Notes: generated by a model not told the origin, from the sequence alone. 22,128 nt of DNA from Desulfobacterales bacterium (GCA_020052975.1 JAGVOC010000383.1:1-22128); one strand, 5' to 3'; positions 7,080 to 14,867 are shown, numbered from the stretch's first letter. Translations and numbers: made by a program.

Positions 7080-8168
7080 ATGATTAATAATTTCAAGCCA
7101 AACGGTCTTCCGCTCCTGATAGGGAGCCTTCCGGTTGATGACCATCTTCTGGCCATAAAGCTTGTTCTTGAGTATACGCCGGAGATACCTTTGTGGGTGC
7201 AGCTTCCTGTTTTCCGGGAAGAGGGCATGATAGCGCAGTTTCTGCCCGGCCTTCCGGGCCTGACCGAAGAAGATGAGAGGCTTTTCATTGACACTTCAGG
7301 GCGGGATTATGAAAATGGTATAATCGAATTTTACGAGGAATATATATCTGTTACCGGAGGCGAAAAGAATTATGATGATACCAGGTTTGTTTTAACTCCT
7401 GAAACCGCAAGGGGTTTTTTTATTTTTACCGAGAAGATTAAAGATCTCCCGGTTAAGCCTAAGGCTGTAAAGGGTCAGATAACAGGGCCTGTAACACTTG
7501 CGATCAGTGTTTCAGACCATGAGGGGAAGGCGATTTTTTACAACGAGGATATGAGAGATGCGGTTGTAAAGCTTGTCGCAATGAAAGCTGCATGGCAGGT
7601 GAGGCGGCTTTCTGAATTTAAGGTTCCGGTAATAATTTTCTTTGATGAAGCCGCCCTGGCCGGTTTCGGGTCTTCGGCCTTTATAGGCATATCCCCTCAT
7701 GAAGTAGCCGGATGTTTTGAAGAGGTTATCGATGCGGTACATAAAGAATCCGGGCTTGCCGGAATACATGTATGTTCGAATGCCGACTGGTCAGTAGTAC
7801 TGGAGTCTTCCGCGGATATAGTCAGTTTTGATGCCTATTCATATTTTGACAAATTCATCCTTTATTCCGATCATATAAGAAAATTCATTGAATCGGGGCG
7901 GATGATTGCATGGGGCATTGTCCCGACTTTGCGGCCTGAAGATATCGAAAAGGAGAATGCCGCTTCCCTTGCAGAAAACTGGAAAAAGAAGGCAAAAATG
8001 CTTGAGCCGCTTGGATTTGATCTGCGGGCTGTTTTGGCGCAGTCTTTTATTACTCCAAGCTGCGGGACAGGTTCCCTTAATCTTGACCATGCCCTAAAAG
8101 TGCTTAGTATGACGAAAGAGGTTTCACAGATTTTAAGAAAAGAGATAGGAAATTATCAGAAAGGATAA
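7080..8168 (+). CDS. MetE/UroD-like zinc protein (cobalamin-independent methionine synthase superfamily)
   Basis: This 362-residue cytoplasmic protein resembles the catalytic barrel of cobalamin-independent methionine synthase and its UroD-like relatives. Evidence is the early IGSLP, then KGQITGPVTLA in the middle, and the zinc-type ligands H230 and C232 in IHVCSNADW with C328 in PSCGTGSL. An acidic D251 in VSFDAY sits where the MetE glutamate would be. It lacks the N-terminal half of true MetE, so it is more like the short archaeal-type or corrinoid-linked methyltransferases. The methyl donor and acceptor are unknown. The ATG at 7080 follows GAAGGTGAAG. A MoxR ATPase gene starts 6 bp after its stop, so the two are almost certainly co-transcribed. 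Confidence 0.8.
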   Translation: MINNFKPNGLPLLIGSLPVDDHLLAIKLVLEYTPEIPLWVQLPVFREEGMIAQFLPGLPGLTEEDERLFIDTSGRDYENGIIEFYEEYISVTGGEKNYDDTRFVLTPETARGFFIFTEKIKDLPVKPKAVKGQITGPVTLAISVSDHEGKAIFYNEDMRDAVVKLVAMKAAWQVRRLSEFKVPVIIFFDEAALAGFGSSAFIGISPHEVAGCFEEVIDAVHKESGLAGIHVCSNADWSVVLESSADIVSFDAYSYFDKFILYSDHIRKFIESGRMIAWGIVPTLRPEDIEKENAASLAENWKKKAKMLEPLGFDLRAVLAQSFITPSCGTGSLNLDHALKVLSMTKEVSQILRKEIGNYQKG

Positions 8169-8174
8169 GAAAAC

Positions 8175-9020
8175 ATGGTTAGTGAGAAACAAACATTTTC
8201 GGGTGCGAAACACTATGTTCTGGATGATGAGCTTGCCAAGATAGTTAATATATCGATGGCGCTTGAAATGCCCCTTCTTTTAAAAGGAGAGCCGGGGACA
8301 GGAAAAACAATGCTTGCCCATGCCATTGCGGAGAATCTTGGCATGCCGCTTATAGTCCTCAATGTCAAATCAAGCATGAAGCTCGTTGAAGCCCTTTACC
8401 AGTATGATACCCTGACCCGGTTGAATGACAGCCGCTTCGGGGATTCCAAAAGGGATGTCAGCAATATTGAAGATTATATCAAGATGGGAAAAATAGGGCA
8501 GGCTTTTACGTCGGAGATCAGGACAGTGCTCCTGATAGACGAGATAGATAAAGCAGACACTGATTTCCAGGATGACATGCTTGATGTCCTTGACCAGATG
8601 GAGTTCGACATTATTGAAATCGACAAGACAATGGGCGCGAAAAACCGGCCTGTGATTATCATAACTTCCAATGCCAAGAAAGACCTTTCAGACCCGTTCC
8701 TCGGAAGATGCAACTTCCATCATATAGCTTTCCCGGACCCGAAGATGATGCGAAAGATTATCAGGGTTCATTTCCCCAATATTGATTCGGATCTCATGGA
8801 AAATGCCGTCAATGTTTTTTACAAGCTCCGGGAGCTTGAATCGATTGAAAAGCGCCCGGCTACACGCGAGCTTGTAAACTGGATAAGGGCTTTAAAGTCC
8901 GATCCGGATTTTAAGGCAAAAGAGCTTGCAAAGGGAGATATCCCTTATCTTGGCGTTCTTTTCAAAAAGAGCCAGGACTATGAGAGGGCGGTAAATACTG
9001 TCAGCCGCAGGAGGCTGTAA
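8175..9020 (+). CDS. MoxR-family AAA+ ATPase (CoxD-like)
   Basis: This 281-residue chaperone-type AAA+ ATPase has Walker A GEPGTGKT at residues 38-45 and Walker B VLLIDEID with D122-E123. A sensor-1-like IIITSN and an arginine-finger-like DPFLGRCNFHH follow. The helical lid runs through KRPATRELVNWIRAL. MoxR proteins remodel or load metal cofactors together with a VWA partner; CoxD with CoxE in carbon monoxide dehydrogenase maturation is the well-known case. Here the VWA partner follows at 9199, and a MetE-like protein gene lies 6 bp upstream. The 178-bp gap to the VWA gene is filled by a heptamer array, which is unusual because such pairs normally abut or overlap. Confidence 0.93.
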   Translation: MVSEKQTFSGAKHYVLDDELAKIVNISMALEMPLLLKGEPGTGKTMLAHAIAENLGMPLIVLNVKSSMKLVEALYQYDTLTRLNDSRFGDSKRDVSNIEDYIKMGKIGQAFTSEIRTVLLIDEIDKADTDFQDDMLDVLDQMEFDIIEIDKTMGAKNRPVIIITSNAKKDLSDPFLGRCNFHHIAFPDPKMMRKIIRVHFPNIDSDLMENAVNVFYKLRELESIEKRPATRELVNWIRALKSDPDFKAKELAKGDIPYLGVLFKKSQDYERAVNTVSRRRL

Positions 9021-9025
9021 GAAGC

Positions 9026-9190
9026 AGGGGCAAGGGGATAGAGGTAAGGGTATAGGGGTAAGTAGGGTAGGGTATAGGTGACAGGGGATAGGGTTCAGGG
9101 TATAGGGGGCAGTAAGCATGGGTCAGTAACCAGAAACCAGAAACCAGAGACCAGAGACCAGAAACCAGGAACCAGGAACCAGAAACAAGA
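9026..9190 (+). repeat. Degenerate heptamer tandem array (AG every 7 bases)
   Basis: The dinucleotide AG recurs at exact 7-base steps from 9026 to 9061. After a single 8-base step it continues at 7-base steps from 9069 to 9188, with one substitution at 9118. That makes about 24 units filling the whole gap between two co-directional genes. The left half is GGGTATA-like. The right half (9128-9190) is a cleaner series of nine AACCAGA-type units differing by one or two bases. The CAG period matches the inverted repeat at 6945-7034. Confidence 0.85.
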
Positions 9191-9198
9191 GATTTATA

Positions 9199-10389
9199 AT
9201 GTTTATCGGGTTTTTTTATAAATTAAAGGAAGCGGGCATACCAGTCAGCCCGACATCATTTCTTACCCTTCAAAAGGCCCTGGGGAAAGGGCTTGTATCT
9301 TCCCTTGACGACTTCTACACTGCTTCCAGGGCCGTTCTCGTTAAGAGCGAAAGGTACTTTGACCTTTTTGACCAGGTCTTTGCCCATCATTTTGAGGGCG
9401 CGGAAATGCCTGATTATGAGGGTGTTGAGCTTGACGAGCTGGCAAGGGCGCTGCTTGAATCATGGCTCCACGATCCAAAAACCCTTGCTTCGGCTCTTGG
9501 TATAGATGAATCGCAGCTTGCAAAGCTTTCTCCGGATGAGCTTATTGAATATTTCAAGGAGCGTCTTAAAGAGCAGAAGGAGCGCCATGACGGAGGAGGC
9601 AAATGGATTGGAACAGGAGGCACTTCGCCTGTGGGGCATTCCGGGAACCATCCCGGAGGAATGCGTGTAGGCGGTGCTTCACGAAACAGATCGGCAGTTA
9701 AAGTTGCTATGGAAAGAAGATACAGAGATTATTCCCTGGATGGACCGCTTACCCAGGCAATGGTCGGTGAGGCGCTGAAACGGCTTCGGAACATGATACC
9801 TGCAGGACCGAGAGACAGGCTGAACATAGATGAGACTATTTACCAGACAATGAAAAACGCCGGGGAGATTGAAATCGTTTTTGACAGGGATCTGAAGGAC
9901 CGTCTGAAGGTTGTTCTTGCCATTGACAACGGAGGATGGTCAATGGACCCTTATGTCCATGTGGTTCAGACACTTTTCGATTATGCAAGGGCGCAATTCA
10001 AAGACCTTAAAACCTATTTTTTCCATAATACCGTATACGGGACTATATGGCAGGATCCATCCAGATACAAGAAACCTCTTAGAATACAAGAACTTCTGAA
10101 GTTTGATCCCGAAACGAGACTGATTCTTATCGGGGATGCGAGCATGGCCCCCTATGAGCTCATGGCGTCAGACGGTTCTATTTACATAGACGAGAGAAGC
10201 GGAAAACCGAGCATAGAATGCCTCAAGTTTCTGGCAGAAACCTTCCGCCACTCCGTATGGCTCAACCCGATGCCGACCAACATGTGGGGATATACACAGA
10301 CCATTTCAGCGATAGGACGAGTTTTTCCAATGTTTGAGTTCAGCATTGACGGGTTGGAAAAAGCTGTTGCACATCTCATGGCGAAGTAA
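9199..10389 (+). CDS. CoxE-like von Willebrand factor A domain protein
   Basis: This 396-residue soluble protein is the probable partner of the MoxR ATPase. The N-terminal 120 residues (FYKLKEAGIPVSPTSFLTL, SERYFDLFDQVFAHHF) are the helical start of CoxE-like VWA proteins. A glycine-rich linker spans about 132-168, and the VWA domain spans about 230-390. The metal-site motif is not the standard DxSxS: it reads D243-N-G-G-W-S248, that is D-x-G-x-x-S. A later D313 in LILIGDASM is kept. This suggests altered or weakened metal binding, though the divergent form may be normal for this subfamily. The ATG at 9199 has only a weak AAGAGA signal, supplied by the end of the heptamer array, so its translation rate may depend on the repeat. 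No membrane segment is seen. Confidence 0.88.
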   Translation: MFIGFFYKLKEAGIPVSPTSFLTLQKALGKGLVSSLDDFYTASRAVLVKSERYFDLFDQVFAHHFEGAEMPDYEGVELDELARALLESWLHDPKTLASALGIDESQLAKLSPDELIEYFKERLKEQKERHDGGGKWIGTGGTSPVGHSGNHPGGMRVGGASRNRSAVKVAMERRYRDYSLDGPLTQAMVGEALKRLRNMIPAGPRDRLNIDETIYQTMKNAGEIEIVFDRDLKDRLKVVLAIDNGGWSMDPYVHVVQTLFDYARAQFKDLKTYFFHNTVYGTIWQDPSRYKKPLRIQELLKFDPETRLILIGDASMAPYELMASDGSIYIDERSGKPSIECLKFLAETFRHSVWLNPMPTNMWGYTQTISAIGRVFPMFEFSIDGLEKAVAHLMAK

Positions 10390-10424
10390 GCGGAGGTTTC
10401 ACAGGAAGACAAAGGAGATACAGA

Positions 10425-10859
10425 ATGAAATGGATAACCCGATCCCACGTGCATGTCGACCGGATAGCTTGTCCCTGGCTGATCACCCGGTTCATCGATT
10501 CGGATGCCGAATTCTTGTTTGTACCAGGGAGCAGGGTACTCAAGGTCGCTGAAAAAGAAGGCGCTATTGCCTTTGACACACCGGGTGCCGAACTTCACCA
10601 CAGAGAGGATTTGTGCACGTTTGACGTGATCATCAAAGATTACGGATTAACGGACAAGGCGCTTTTCAGAATGGCAAAAATCATCAATGCGGCGGATACC
10701 AACCGGCCAGATAACGATTCTCTTGCTGCCGGATTCGAAGCCATCGCCGTGGGCTACAGTCTGCGCTACCCGGACGATCTTGAAAACCTGGAACACCAGT
10801 TCGAAGTATACGATGCCCTGTATGCCTGGTGCCGCCTGGATGTGGCCAATAGGGAGTAA
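10425..10859 (+). CDS. ChrB C-terminal-domain (chromate resistance) protein
   Basis: This 144-residue protein consists almost wholly of the domain found at the C-terminus of ChrB. Its motifs are HVDRIACPWLITRFIDSDAE, FLFVPGS, IAFDTPGAELHHRED and CTFDVIIKDYGL. Full-length ChrB is about 300 residues with an extra N-terminal region and regulates or assists chromate efflux by ChrA. Here the N-terminal region is absent and the partner is an MFS transporter, not ChrA. The conserved H, D and C residues could bind a metal or oxyanion. AAAGGAG at 10411-10417 fixes the start. The MFS gene begins 9 bp after the stop, so the two form an operon. The chromate link is by family name only; the real ligand may differ. 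Confidence 0.85.
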   Translation: MKWITRSHVHVDRIACPWLITRFIDSDAEFLFVPGSRVLKVAEKEGAIAFDTPGAELHHREDLCTFDVIIKDYGLTDKALFRMAKIINAADTNRPDNDSLAAGFEAIAVGYSLRYPDDLENLEHQFEVYDALYAWCRLDVANRE

Positions 10860-10867
10860 GGAAAAAC

Positions 10868-12118
10868 ATGATGCCCAGGCAATCTTTTCGGCCCCGGGCT
10901 TCCCGGATATATGAATTTCTCGCCCTGCAGCGCAACACGGCCGGCGTCCTCGGCATGGTTGTTCTGGTTGGGATGGGCGAGCGCATGGCCGAAAGATTTC
11001 TGCCCATCTACATTCTGGCTTTAGGCGGCGGCGCGCTCGCTATCGGCCTTCTCAATGCCATGGACAACCTGCTCTCGGCGCTCTATTCCTTTCCCGGCGG
11101 CTATCTCTCCGACCGTATCGGCATCAAACGCTCCCTGCTCGTCTTCAACCTGGTAGCCATGGCCGGATTCGGCTTGGTTATCATGGTGCCGGCCTGGCAG
11201 GCAGTGCTGGCCGGGGCGGTGCTCTTCATCTCCTGGTCGGCCATATCGCTGCCGGCCACCATGAGCCTGATGTACAGGGTGCTGCCCCAAAACAAACGCA
11301 CCATGGGCGTCAGCATGCATTCATTAGTACGCCGTATTCCCATGGCCCTGGGGCCGATTCTCGGCGGGATTTTTATAAGTGTCTGGGGTGAACGTGATGG
11401 AGTGCGACTGGCGTTCGCGGCAGCCCTGGCAATGTCGGCTGCTGCCCTGGCTTTGCAGCAGAAGTTCATCGAGAACGACCACCCGGGAGAACTAACCTCG
11501 GGAGATGCGTGTGGCCTGGTGCCGGAAAAGAATCCGCTGAAATTGCTGCGGCTGATGAGTCCTGCCATGAAAAACCTGCTGACCACTGACATCCTGGTGA
11601 GATTCTGCGAACAGATCCCCTATGCTTTTGTGGTCGTCTGGTGCATGAAGACCATTGCCTCACCGGTATCGGCCATCGAGTTCGGACTGCTCACCGGCAT
11701 CGAGATGGCCACGGCAGTGATGGTCTATATTCCGGTGGCGTATATGGCGGACAGGAGCACCAAAAAGCCTTTTGTAACTATCACCTTTGTTTTTTTTACT
11801 CTCTTTCCCCTGGTGCTTATGTTCAGCCGCTCCTTCGGGTGGCTTGTTATTGCGTTCATATTAAGAGGCCTCAAGGAATTCGGTGAGCCAACCCGCAAGT
11901 CTATGATCATGGACCTTTCTCCGGAGAGCTGCAAGGCCGGCATGTTCGGTTTATACTATCTGATACGGGATGTTTTTGTTTCTATTGCAGCTCTGGGCGG
12001 CGCGTTTCTCTGGCTGATCAGCCCGGAGACGAACCTGATTGTGGCGTTCGTTTTCGGCGTTATCGGGACCCTCGGGTTTGTGGTTTTCGGGCGCGATGTG
12101 AAGCTCCCTGCCCGGTAA
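10868..12118 (+). CDS. MFS transporter paired with the ChrB-domain protein
   Basis: This 416-residue membrane protein has about twelve hydrophobic segments. The first loop motif is GGYLSDRIGIKRSL (the MFS D-R-x-G-[RK] signature) and the second half has AYMADRSTKKPFV. The N-terminus contains GMGERMAERFLPIYIL, a charged pattern seen in MFS proteins that often accompany ChrB-domain genes. Two adjacent ATG codons (10868, 10871) are possible starts, with TAAGGA just upstream. Codons are strongly GC-rich compared with phoB and the genes before chrB, and the pair may have been acquired together. It could export an oxyanion or drug; the substrate is not determinable. The stop is followed after 2 bp by a dispersed stem-loop element. 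Confidence 0.85.
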   Translation: MMPRQSFRPRASRIYEFLALQRNTAGVLGMVVLVGMGERMAERFLPIYILALGGGALAIGLLNAMDNLLSALYSFPGGYLSDRIGIKRSLLVFNLVAMAGFGLVIMVPAWQAVLAGAVLFISWSAISLPATMSLMYRVLPQNKRTMGVSMHSLVRRIPMALGPILGGIFISVWGERDGVRLAFAAALAMSAAALALQQKFIENDHPGELTSGDACGLVPEKNPLKLLRLMSPAMKNLLTTDILVRFCEQIPYAFVVVWCMKTIASPVSAIEFGLLTGIEMATAVMVYIPVAYMADRSTKKPFVTITFVFFTLFPLVLMFSRSFGWLVIAFILRGLKEFGEPTRKSMIMDLSPESCKAGMFGLYYLIRDVFVSIAALGGAFLWLISPETNLIVAFVFGVIGTLGFVVFGRDVKLPAR

Positions 12119-12120
12119 TA

Positions 12121-12166
12121 TTGAACCGAAACAGCGAGCGCGTTCTCCGCTGCTTGCGGCGGGGAA
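12121..12166 (+). repeat. Dispersed stem-loop element, copy B
   Basis: It starts 2 bp after the MFS stop. The leader TTGAACCGAAACAGCGAG is identical to copy A over its 18 bases. The stem TTCTCCGC (12143-12150) pairs with GCGGGGAA (12159-12166), allowing one G-T wobble. There is no T-run directly after it, so it is not a classical terminator, though it could protect a transcript end. Confidence 0.75.
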
Positions 12167-12186
12167 TGCTTCAAAACGTGACTATA

Positions 12187-12219
12187 CCCGATAATGAAAT
12201 CGGGAATGAAATATTTTTT
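12187..12219 (+). terminator. Weak candidate terminator upstream of phoB
   Basis: CCCGAT (12187-12192) pairs with ATCGGG (12199-12204) around a 6-base loop. A T6 run follows at 12214-12219, after 9 bases. The stem is short and the T-run distant, so this may be a chance palindrome. Confidence 0.3.
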
Positions 12220-12317
12220 GATCTGATATATAGTAATTGCCAAAACATGTTCCGATTGAACGGGGTTGCCCGGTATTTAAAGAGAACATTTTTATGACTG
12301 CCGCTACAGAGGAAGCC

Positions 12318-13010
12318 ATGCCAAAAGAAAAAATTCTGGTGGTCGATGATGAAGAAGATATTCTGGAGCTTATCAGGCATAATCTTGCCAGAGAAGGATA
12401 CCAGGTTGTTTGTGCCACTGCCGGTGAAAGCGCTGTTCATAAGGCAGAAAGCGAAAAACCGGATTTAATTGTTCTTGACCTGATGCTGCCGGGTATCGAT
12501 GGCCTCGAAGTTGCGAGGAATCTGAAATATAACGCTCAAACCCGCCACATCCCGATTGTCATGCTTACCGCAAAGGGCGATGAATCCGATATCGTAACCG
12601 GCCTGGAGATGGGCGCAGATGATTATATCACCAAGCCATTCAGCCCAAGGGTTCTAATCGCAAGAATCCGGGCGGTAATCCGAAGGCGCAGTCAGATAAT
12701 AAACGATGAAAACGGAACTTTGCTGATTTATGATCTTACCATTGATACCGGCAGGAGAAGCGTTCTGGCCAGAGGTGAAGCGGTTCAGCTATCATTTACC
12801 GAGTTTCAGATGCTTTACATTCTGGCGAAACGGCCCGGATGGGTCTTTACCCGTTCGCAAATCGTGGACGCAGTGCGCGGCAGCGGCTATCCGGTTACCG
12901 ATCGAAGCGTGGATGTCCAGATCGCAGGGCTTCGTAAAAAACTGGGATCTTGTGGAGATTATATAGAAACTGTCCGAAGCGTTGGCTACAGGTTTAAGGA
13001 TAATCTATGA
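12318..13010 (+). CDS. phoB: Phosphate regulon response regulator
   Basis: This is an OmpR/PhoB-type transcription factor of 230 residues from the chosen ATG. AGAGG at 12308-12312 gives ideal spacing, and the acceptor aspartate falls at D54 as in other PhoB proteins. A start at 12294 would add 8 residues. The receiver domain (about 4-120) has the acidic pair VVDDEED, D54 in LIVLDLMLPG, T in MLTAK and K106 in ITKPF. The DNA-binding winged helix (about 135-228) has TEFQMLYILAKRPGWVFTR and ends with VRSVGYRF. When phosphorylated by PhoR it should bind 11-bp repeats such as those found at 14803-14846 before pstS. Its TGA overlaps the phoR ATG (ATGA), so the two are translationally coupled. Confidence 0.93.
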   Translation: MPKEKILVVDDEEDILELIRHNLAREGYQVVCATAGESAVHKAESEKPDLIVLDLMLPGIDGLEVARNLKYNAQTRHIPIVMLTAKGDESDIVTGLEMGADDYITKPFSPRVLIARIRAVIRRRSQIINDENGTLLIYDLTIDTGRRSVLARGEAVQLSFTEFQMLYILAKRPGWVFTRSQIVDAVRGSGYPVTDRSVDVQIAGLRKKLGSCGDYIETVRSVGYRFKDNL

Positions 13011-14788
13011 GAAAGCACTACCCACTGTTCTGGAAACTATATCCCCTCTTTCTGCTCATCGTGCTTATTCCGCTTCTGGCTTTCGGCCAGTATGCCGGCT
13101 TTTCCATGCGCCGGTTTTATCTCGACCAGACGGCTATCAACCTCGAAGCCAGAGCAAATCTGCTGAAAGAGCCGGTGACGAGTTATCTCCTGGCTGAAGA
13201 TGAAAACAGTATTGATCTGTTGTGTAAACGGGCTGGAAAATCATCCGATACAAGGATTACGGTCATACATCCTTCGGGAAAAGTTCTGGGCGATACCGAA
13301 AAAGACCCGGGTAAAATGGAAAACCACTCAGACAGGCCCGAGTTTGTGAAAGCTATGACAGGTGAAAAAGGTGTTTTCACACGGTACAGCGACACACTTA
13401 ATGAATCAATGATGTATCTGGCCGTTTTGTTGACTGAAAACGGAAAGCCTATCGGGATTTTGCGAACAGCTGTGAGCATCAGCGCAATCGACAAACAGCT
13501 TGAGAAAATCCAGAAACGCATGTCGTTTGGCGTGCTTGTGGTTGCCTTGCTGGCTGCCTTCGCGAGCCTCCTTTTTTCACGACGTATCAGCCGGCCGCTG
13601 GAAATAATCCGTGAAGGCGCCGAGCATTTTGTAAAAGGGGATCTGGCCTACCGGCTTCCGGTATTTGCGTCATCAGAAACCGAATTGCTGGCTAAGACCA
13701 TGAATGATATGGCAGCAAACCTTGATGATCGGATGCAGACAATAAGCCGACAGCGGAATGAGCTTGAAGCAGTTCTTTCCAGCATGCTTGAAGGCGTTAT
13801 GGCAATTAATCCGGAGGAGAAGATCATCAGTGTGAATCATAGCGCCGCCCGGATGTTTCATCAGGAGACTTTTGAACTGCTGAACCGAAGCGTTCAGGAG
13901 GCCATTCGCAACCCGGACTTCCAACGCTTTGTCAGACTGGCTCTTTTGGATGAAAACACCCGTGAGGCAGATCTATTCTTTTATCTCAAGGGGGAAACCC
14001 TGCTCAACACACGTTGTGCTCCACTCAGAAATGCCGGAGGAGATCGCATAGGGATCCTGATCATTTTAAATGACGTAACCCGTTTAAGACGCCTTGAAAA
14101 TATGCGCCGGGACTTTGCGGCGAATGTTTCGCATGAAATCAAAACGCCGCTTACTGCCATTAAAGGTTTTACGGAAACCCTCAAAACAGGCGCACTGAAT
14201 AACCCGGAGGAAGCAGCCCGGTTTGTGGGAATTATTGACAATCATACAAACCGACTGATCGCTATCATCGAAGACCTGATGAAACTTTCAGCCATCGAAC
14301 AAAATGGCGGCGATAAAAAAATTGCTTTATCGGAATGCCGTATCATGCCGATACTTTTTTCAGCCGTTCAGATCTGCCGGCCAAAAGCGGAAGAAAAAGA
14401 GATCCGGATTCTTTGTTCCTGTGACGAGGCGCTTACTGCAAAGCTTAATTCGGCACTTATTGAGCAGGCGTTTGTTAATCTTCTCGACAATGCAATCAAA
14501 TACAGCGAACCCGGAAGCAGTGTTGAAATAGATGCCGCAAAAAATGATTCCGAGGTTTCCGTAGCTTTTCAGGACCACGGCATCGGAATCGGTCAGGAGC
14601 ATCTTTCACGGCTGTTTGAGCGGTTTTACCGCGTGGACGCATCCCGAAGCCGGAAACTGGGCGGCACCGGACTCGGACTTGCGATTGTCAAGCACATCGT
14701 CATTGCCAACGCCGGAAATGTCACCGTAGAAAGCACTCCCGGGAAGGGAAGCAGATTCGTCATTCATATTCCTCATAAGGCATCATGA
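13007..14788 (+). CDS. phoR: Phosphate regulon sensor histidine kinase
   Basis: This membrane histidine kinase of 593 residues has a first membrane helix at about 9-28 and a periplasmic region of about 140 residues, ending in SISAIDKQLEKI. A second helix lies at about 172-191, then HAMP (about 192-245) and PAS (about 250-355, VMAINPEEKIISVNHSAARM). The dimerisation domain holds the phospho-acceptor H376 in NVSHEIKTPLTAIKGF. The ATPase domain has the N-box NLLDNAIKY (N495), G1 DHGIGIG and G2 GGTGLGLAIVKH. The F-box region ERFYRVD is intact. The large extracytoplasmic domain distinguishes it from E. coli PhoR, which has almost none, and suggests it may sense a ligand directly as well as through PstSCAB-PhoU. 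It is co-translated with phoB. Confidence 0.93.
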   Translation: MRKHYPLFWKLYPLFLLIVLIPLLAFGQYAGFSMRRFYLDQTAINLEARANLLKEPVTSYLLAEDENSIDLLCKRAGKSSDTRITVIHPSGKVLGDTEKDPGKMENHSDRPEFVKAMTGEKGVFTRYSDTLNESMMYLAVLLTENGKPIGILRTAVSISAIDKQLEKIQKRMSFGVLVVALLAAFASLLFSRRISRPLEIIREGAEHFVKGDLAYRLPVFASSETELLAKTMNDMAANLDDRMQTISRQRNELEAVLSSMLEGVMAINPEEKIISVNHSAARMFHQETFELLNRSVQEAIRNPDFQRFVRLALLDENTREADLFFYLKGETLLNTRCAPLRNAGGDRIGILIILNDVTRLRRLENMRRDFAANVSHEIKTPLTAIKGFTETLKTGALNNPEEAARFVGIIDNHTNRLIAIIEDLMKLSAIEQNGGDKKIALSECRIMPILFSAVQICRPKAEEKEIRILCSCDEALTAKLNSALIEQAFVNLLDNAIKYSEPGSSVEIDAAKNDSEVSVAFQDHGIGIGQEHLSRLFERFYRVDASRSRKLGGTGLGLAIVKHIVIANAGNVTVESTPGKGSRFVIHIPHKAS

Positions 14789-14802
14789 CGATTTATCCTC
14801 AT

Positions 14803-14867
14803 TTAATAAATAATTAACATAATCTTAATAATTTCCTAACAAACCACCTTTATCCTTCGCCCATAAT
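14803..14867 (+). promoter_or_regulatory. Pho box (four 11-bp repeats) and -10 of pstS
   Basis: Four contiguous 11-base units start at 14803, 14814, 14825 and 14836. Their first seven bases are TTAATAA, TTAACAT, TTAATAA and CTAACAA. This is the 11-bp direct-repeat layout that PhoB-type regulators bind. A CATAAT -10 box at 14862-14867 lies 15 bases after the last unit, so the repeats take the place of a -35. The site is 70 bp before the pstS start. Confidence 0.75.

Noticed and set aside
6885..7145. 86-codon minus-strand frame across the heptamer hairpin
   Set aside because: Its middle is the translated repeat, and it overlaps the start of the MetE-like gene.
9128..9190. CRISPR array
   Set aside because: The units are contiguous 7-mers with no spacers and there are no cas genes in the window.
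11101..11592. 163-codon minus-strand frame inside the second MFS gene
   Set aside because: It is a shadow of a GC-rich coding frame, with no start signal or family resemblance.
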